Shown piece after piece: positions 60,115-64,000 of a DNA stretch of 64,000 bases. Position numbers and translations under genes: made by a program. The notes under the pieces were generated by a model that saw only the letters and a program-made list of their open reading frames with translations, was not told the DNA's origin and searched no databases. Each line of letters opens with the position of its first letter. Within the stretch, counting starts at the first letter, position 1. Source of the stretch: Bacillota bacterium (lineage in GTDB: Bacteria; Bacillota; Bacilli; Paenibacillales; Paenibacillaceae); the NCBI GenBank assembly GCA_023391635.1, contig JAEWAQ010000070.1, forward strand, positions 42,792 to 106,791, given 5' to 3'.

Positions 60115-61074
60115 ATGATTCACGAAAACGGTACGAACGCTTGGCATCGGAGCGCGGCTGCGAGCAAATGGTCATATTTGTACAAAAATATAATCAAGAG
60201 CAAATACTTGCTGCTGCTCCTGCTGCCGGGCACCGCTTATCTCATCGTATTCCAGTATATTCCCATGTACGGCATCATTATCGGCTTCAAGGACTTTTCG
60301 CCGGGGCTTGGCATTTGGAGAAGCGAATGGGTCGGCTTCAGGTGGTTTGCCGAGTTTTTTCAATCGGTCTATGCCTTCCGGCTGTTGCGCAATACGATAT
60401 TAATCAGCTTGTATTCGTTAATCTGGGGATTTCCGATTCCGATTATATTTGCTTTGCTGCTCAATGAGCTGAGGAACGGATTTTTCAAGCGAGCGATACA
60501 GACCGTCAGTTACTTTCCCCATTTCATCTCGACCGTGATCATCGCGGGGCTGATCGTCAATTTCCTCTCTCCCACCGATGGCATCGTCGGCTTGTTGCTC
60601 AAGCATCTGACAGGGGAGACGACCAGTCTGCTGACAGATCCGGCCTGGTTCCGTACGATTTATATCACATCGGGAATATGGCAGGAATTCGGCTGGAGCT
60701 CCATTATTTATTTGGCAGCGCTGTCTGCGATCGATCCGCAGCTGTTTGACGCCGCCAAAATCGATGGTGCAGGCCGATGGAAGCAGATGCGCCATATCAC
60801 GTTGCCTGGCATTATGCCTACTATCGTCATTCTGCTTATTTTGAAGATGGGCAGCATGCTCAACGTCGGGTTCGAGAAGATTATATTGCTGTACTCTCCC
60901 GCCATATACGAGACATCCGACGTGATCTCCACCTATGTTTATCGCCGGGGACTTCTCGGGGCGGATTACAGCTTCGGCGCAGCGGTAGGTCTGTTTAATT
61001 CGCTTGCCAATTTCCTATTGCTGATCATTGCCAATTCCATTAGCAAAAAAGTGAATGATACGTCTTTATGGTAA
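60115..61074 (+). CDS. Sugar ABC transporter permease, LplB-type (second importer)
   Basis: A permease of about 319 residues. It opens LLLLLPGTAYLIVFQYIPMY and has GIIIGFKDFSPGLGIW and the EAA loop FDAAKIDGAGRWKQMRHITLPGIMPTIV. It is the LplB partner of the following gene. AAGGAG lies 8 nt before ATG 60115; the frame opens at 60088 inside the stem-loop region. Like other LplABC systems it relies on an ATPase encoded elsewhere. Confidence 0.9.
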   Translation: MIHENGTNAWHRSAAASKWSYLYKNIIKSKYLLLLLLPGTAYLIVFQYIPMYGIIIGFKDFSPGLGIWRSEWVGFRWFAEFFQSVYAFRLLRNTILISLYSLIWGFPIPIIFALLLNELRNGFFKRAIQTVSYFPHFISTVIIAGLIVNFLSPTDGIVGLLLKHLTGETTSLLTDPAWFRTIYITSGIWQEFGWSSIIYLAALSAIDPQLFDAAKIDGAGRWKQMRHITLPGIMPTIVILLILKMGSMLNVGFEKIILLYSPAIYETSDVISTYVYRRGLLGADYSFGAAVGLFNSLANFLLLIIANSISKKVNDTSLW

Positions 61075-61085
61075 GGGGGCAGCCA

Positions 61086-61958
61086 GTGACAATGAAGAAT
61101 GGCCGAATAACCGATGTCGTCATTGCCCTCATCCTGCTTGCGATCGGTCTGACAACGATCTATCCGTTTATTTACGTGTTCAGCATGTCGATCAGCGCGC
61201 CCGAGGAAGTAGTCGCCATGCGGGTATGGCTGTGGCCGCGGGGCTTTTCTCTGGAAAGCTACGGTTTGCTGTTCGATAACCCCAATGTGTGGAGAGGCTA
61301 TTATAATACGATCTGGTATACGCTTGTCGGCACGGCCATCAATATATTTGTGACCGTTACGTTTGCCTACCCGCTGTCCCGTCGCGACTTCTTCGCACGC
61401 GGTTTCTTTATGATCATGCTCGCGGTGACGATGTTTTTCAGCGGGGGATTAATACCCGAGTTTCTGCTCATTCAGAAGCTGGAGTTGTACAACACGCGCT
61501 GGGCGATCGTTCTGCCGGCAGCCATGAGCGCATGGACTGCGATTATGGCGCGCGTCTATTTCCAGACGGCAATTCCGGACGGATTGACGGAGGCGGCCAA
61601 GATCGACGGTTGTTCCGACGTAGGCATCCTCTTTCGCGTCGTCCTGCCAGTCTCATTGCCCATTATCAGCGTCATTGCGCTCTATTCGGCGGTCGGATTC
61701 TGGAACAGCTACTTTTCCGCGCTTATTTATTTGCCGGAAGCCCGGTTGCAGCCTTTGCAAGTTTATTTAATGAAAGTACTGATACAGAATTCTACGGATT
61801 TAAGCGCGCCCTTCGATGATTCCATGGCCCGGGATATGTTTGCCAAACAGTTGAAGTACGCCATTATCATCGTATCGATCGTACCGATTATTTGCTCCTA
61901 TCCCTTGTTGCAGAAATATTTTGTAAAAGGCGCGGTTGTTGGAGCCATTAAAGAGTAA
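61086..61958 (+). CDS. Sugar ABC transporter permease, LplC-type (second importer)
   Basis: A permease of about 290 residues. The N-terminal segment is TTIYPFIYVFSMSISAPEEV, the EAA loop LTEAAKIDGCSDVGILFRVV, and the tail LLQKYFVKGAVVGAIKE matches the LplC family. GTG 61086 lies six bases after AAGGGGG; ATG 61092 is an equally possible start. It completes the membrane channel of the second importer. Confidence 0.9.
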   Translation: MTMKNGRITDVVIALILLAIGLTTIYPFIYVFSMSISAPEEVVAMRVWLWPRGFSLESYGLLFDNPNVWRGYYNTIWYTLVGTAINIFVTVTFAYPLSRRDFFARGFFMIMLAVTMFFSGGLIPEFLLIQKLELYNTRWAIVLPAAMSAWTAIMARVYFQTAIPDGLTEAAKIDGCSDVGILFRVVLPVSLPIISVIALYSAVGFWNSYFSALIYLPEARLQPLQVYLMKVLIQNSTDLSAPFDDSMARDMFAKQLKYAIIIVSIVPIICSYPLLQKYFVKGAVVGAIKE

Positions 61959-61973
61959 GAGAGGCCAAAAACG

Positions 61974-63443
61974 ATGAAGCGAATATTGAGCAAGGTTTGC
62001 GGCGCGGTCGATCGGCTGGCGCAGAGCGCGCTGCCCTACAACGGGTTGATCCCCTCGCTGCTGGATTGCCGCACGGGTAATATGCTGAATGATTTGCCCG
62101 GCCCGATCCCCGGGCAGCGCCATGAAGACAGAGCGCCGATGGGCAGCAATCTGATGCATGATATTCCGCTGCTTGATACGATGTACGCACTTGCAAGGGC
62201 GGAAGGAAAGCCGGAATATGCGGAGGCGGCCGATCGTTATTTGCAATTCTTTGCTCGACATTGCACGGGTACCGCAACAGGTTTATTTCCATGGGGAGAG
62301 CATGCTTTCTGGCACTTAACCGAGCATCGTGTGGGGAGCAGCATCGGCAGACACGAGCCGATGGGGCGGGCGATTCACGATCATCTGCGACATGCGCCGC
62401 TCTGGCTATGGGAGAAGCTGCATGCCTTTCATGCAGACTGCGTGCAGCGCTTCGCCGATGGGCTAGAGTATCATTGGAAGCAGATATCGCCGCGCGAATA
62501 TTATCGCCATGCGGAAATCAACCACAGGCAATATGCGCCGGCTGATTTGCGTTCTCACGACTTCCCGCGCCATTCCGGCTTCTATATATTCGATCTGGCG
62601 TTTGCCTATGACAAAAGCCGCCGTCCCGACCTGCTGCGGCAGCTTGAGCTGTTCCTGAACTACTGGTGGGACAAGCGGGATGCGAGCGGGTTGCTGCTTA
62701 TCGAGAGCCGATCTCCGGAGGAGGCGGTCAGGTTCAACGGCATTCTTTCGCCGACCCAGACGCTCTCTCTGGCCGTCAGCCTGCTCGAAGCGGCGGAGCT
62801 GCTGGTTGATGCGGCCCCTGCGCACGCCGCAGTCCTACGGCAGCGCGCCGACATCTACATCAGCGGATTTCTGGCTGCGCCGCATCATCCGGAGCGTGGC
62901 GTCTTCGCCAATCTTTGTTCTCGCGACAACCGGTTAACGGAACCGATGTCGGTGTGGGGCAGTGTGTACGGCGTCTCCAGCGCTTCGAGCGCTGCGCTGA
63001 TGTGCTTGTGCGCTTGGCGGTTCTGTCGGCGTCCGGAGCTGCTGGAATGGGCGGAAGCGGCGGGCGCCTGCTACCTGGAGCAGCCCTTTCCCGTTGCAAG
63101 CGATATTGCCAAAGATGCGCAAGGAATCAGGCCGCACGAGCATATCAATTTAATCGGCCATCACTATGTGCCGGCCTGCGACGCCGGTCTGGCCGTTGAA
63201 TTAATGGCCGATCTATACGACATTACCGGCAATCGAAAGTGGCTCGACGGCGGCTTGCGGCTCGCCAATCAATTTTTGCCCGTTTACTTCGATCAGGCGA
63301 TACCGCGGGGAGCGGCCGGGGGCATCGGACACTATGAGTCCCAGCTTGGCCCCGGCTATCTGATCCACGGCATGGCGCATATCGCTCTGATCGTTCGCGA
63401 CGGCCGGGATTGCTCCGTATCCGCCGAATACACGTACAGATAG
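61974..63443 (+). CDS. Putative cytoplasmic glycan-active (alpha/alpha)-barrel protein, family not identified
   Basis: A 489-residue protein without a signal peptide. It is rich in Trp, His and Tyr and has repeated helical pairs such as LLDTMYALARAEGKPEYAEA and ELLEWAEAAGACYLEQPFPV, the look of six-hairpin (alpha/alpha) glycosidase or polysaccharide-lyase toroids. Candidate active-site residues include the cluster around HAFWHLTEHRVGSSIGRHEP and SSWG-like VWGSVYGVSSASS. I cannot assign a GH or PL family. AGAGG lies upstream of the ATG, 15 bp after the LplC gene, so it probably acts on the imported oligosaccharide. Confidence 0.65.
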   Translation: MKRILSKVCGAVDRLAQSALPYNGLIPSLLDCRTGNMLNDLPGPIPGQRHEDRAPMGSNLMHDIPLLDTMYALARAEGKPEYAEAADRYLQFFARHCTGTATGLFPWGEHAFWHLTEHRVGSSIGRHEPMGRAIHDHLRHAPLWLWEKLHAFHADCVQRFADGLEYHWKQISPREYYRHAEINHRQYAPADLRSHDFPRHSGFYIFDLAFAYDKSRRPDLLRQLELFLNYWWDKRDASGLLLIESRSPEEAVRFNGILSPTQTLSLAVSLLEAAELLVDAAPAHAAVLRQRADIYISGFLAAPHHPERGVFANLCSRDNRLTEPMSVWGSVYGVSSASSAALMCLCAWRFCRRPELLEWAEAAGACYLEQPFPVASDIAKDAQGIRPHEHINLIGHHYVPACDAGLAVELMADLYDITGNRKWLDGGLRLANQFLPVYFDQAIPRGAAGGIGHYESQLGPGYLIHGMAHIALIVRDGRDCSVSAEYTYR

Positions 63444-63486
63444 CTTTGCGATTCGTTCTAATATCAGTTCGAATCAGGGCAATCGC

Positions 63487-63744
63487 TTGCAAAAGTCTCG
63501 CCTTCCGACGTGTAGCGTTAGATGGTGGCAAGTGAGGGGACTGCAGCGCTCGAAAGTAGCGTTAGTGGACGGCAAGCTGACTTTCTGGCGGCGCACCGTA
63601 CCGGAATCGCAATTCAACAGCGAGAACCGCCCGGGCGATCCCGAGACGTGGAAGATCGAAATTCCGGTGCGGAAATCGCACCAGGGCAAGTGCAGCAGCC
63701 ATATACTGTACAATTGCAGGAGTTTATCATATTGTTGGTTATAA
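63487..63744 (+). pseudogene. Possible relic of a coding sequence
   Basis: In the 335-bp gap before the ROK gene, one frame contains a protein-like stretch, SKVALVDGKLTFWRRTVPES then RPGDPETWKIEIP, flanked by unconvincing sequence and lacking a ribosome site. It may be a decayed fragment of a larger gene. I do not recognise the family, and chance is possible. Nothing else is visible in the gap except a weak GATTCG/CGAATC repeat near 63448-63473. Confidence 0.25.
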
Positions 63745-63777
63745 GATGTGATTTCAAATTTATGGGCGGGGATCAAA

Positions 63778-64000
63778 GTGCGTAAAAACACGAACGCAGG
63801 CTATTTGCGGCAAATTAAGCAGCATAATATGTCACAAGTGTTGAAACATATATGGAATCTGGAACCGGTATCCCGTATTGAATTGGTTGATGAGACCATG
63901 CTCACCTCGGGAACCATTACCAACCTGACCCAGGATTTGTTGAAAGTCAGTCTGCTGAAGGAAACGGAGCTGACGACCGGCAACGTGGGGCGCAGAAGGG
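63778..64000 (+). CDS. ROK-family transcriptional regulator, N-terminal part (truncated by window edge)
   Basis: A frame starting at GTG 63778, six to seven bases after GGGCGGGG, runs off the window end after about 74 codons. The visible part is an HTH of the NagC/XylR type: LRQIKQHNMSQVLKHIWNL, then a recognition region SGTITNLTQDLLKVSLLKET and the wing TGNVGRRR, where ROK repressors normally read GRR or GGRRP before the sugar-kinase-like domain. It likely controls a sugar operon, perhaps the preceding importer or genes beyond the window. Confidence 0.8.
   Translation, partial: MRKNTNAGYLRQIKQHNMSQVLKHIWNLEPVSRIELVDETMLTSGTITNLTQDLLKVSLLKETELTTGNVGRRR

Overview
The window reads as a chromosomal segment of a spore-forming, moderately GC-rich Bacillota, most likely Paenibacillaceae (Paenibacillus/Cohnella type). 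The grounds are surface proteins with C-terminal SLH triplets, LplABC-type sugar importers with a YesN/AraC-type membrane regulator, strong GGAGG ribosome sites, sigma-A promoters with 17-bp spacers, an MhqR-type quinone regulon and a CcpA cre box. No rRNA, tRNA, CRISPR array, phage or transposase gene was recognised.

Layout. (1) 1-2770: the 3' end of a D-2-hydroxyacid dehydrogenase, then mhqR, a ring-cleaving dioxygenase and mhqD behind an operator-overlapped promoter. (2) 2850-10664, minus strand: an eight-gene unit with two complete sets of binding lipoprotein plus two permeases, one shared ATPase, and a distal APH-type kinase. (3) 10928-29902: a tandem array built from three copies of a module made of a MalT/LAL-type LuxR regulator, an NHL-repeat SLH protein and an RCC1-repeat SLH protein. 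Copy 1 lacks the RCC1 gene and copy 2 is complete. Copy 3 keeps its RCC1 gene but only the extreme 3' tails of the other two, with a lipoprotein gene at the break. (4) 30057-30422: an AT-rich orphan. (5) 30468-39053, minus strand: a DeoR regulator and a seven-gene glycerol-phosphate operon (glycerol-1-P dehydrogenase, AraL-like phosphatase, unknown TIM barrel, GlpD, FGGY kinase, inositol-phosphatase-like enzyme, Cof phosphatase). (6) 39364-46945, plus strand and divergent from it: a phosphodiesterase, an LplABC importer, two Gfo/Idh/MocA oxidoreductases and an enolase-superfamily enzyme. (7) 46946-48407: a likely uORF-controlled attenuator, a small HTH protein and a VTT-family membrane protein. 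(8) 48568-55793: larB-larE facing away from larC2 and a five-gene nickel-type ABC importer. (9) 55862-63443: a cre box, an AraC sensor-regulator, a second LplABC importer and a putative glycan-active protein. (10) 63778-end: the start of a ROK regulator.

How the parts fit (inference). Regions 5 and 6 look like one catabolic island for a phosphodiester-containing polyol or sugar. The importer brings it in, the phosphodiesterase splits it, kinase and phosphatases process the pieces, and both glycerol-phosphate enantiomers can be oxidised to DHAP, under the DeoR regulator. Region 8 couples nickel uptake to nickel-pincer cofactor synthesis, although larA and the N-terminal half of LarC are not in the window. 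Region 3 suggests expansion by tandem duplication of regulated, wall-anchored beta-propeller proteins.
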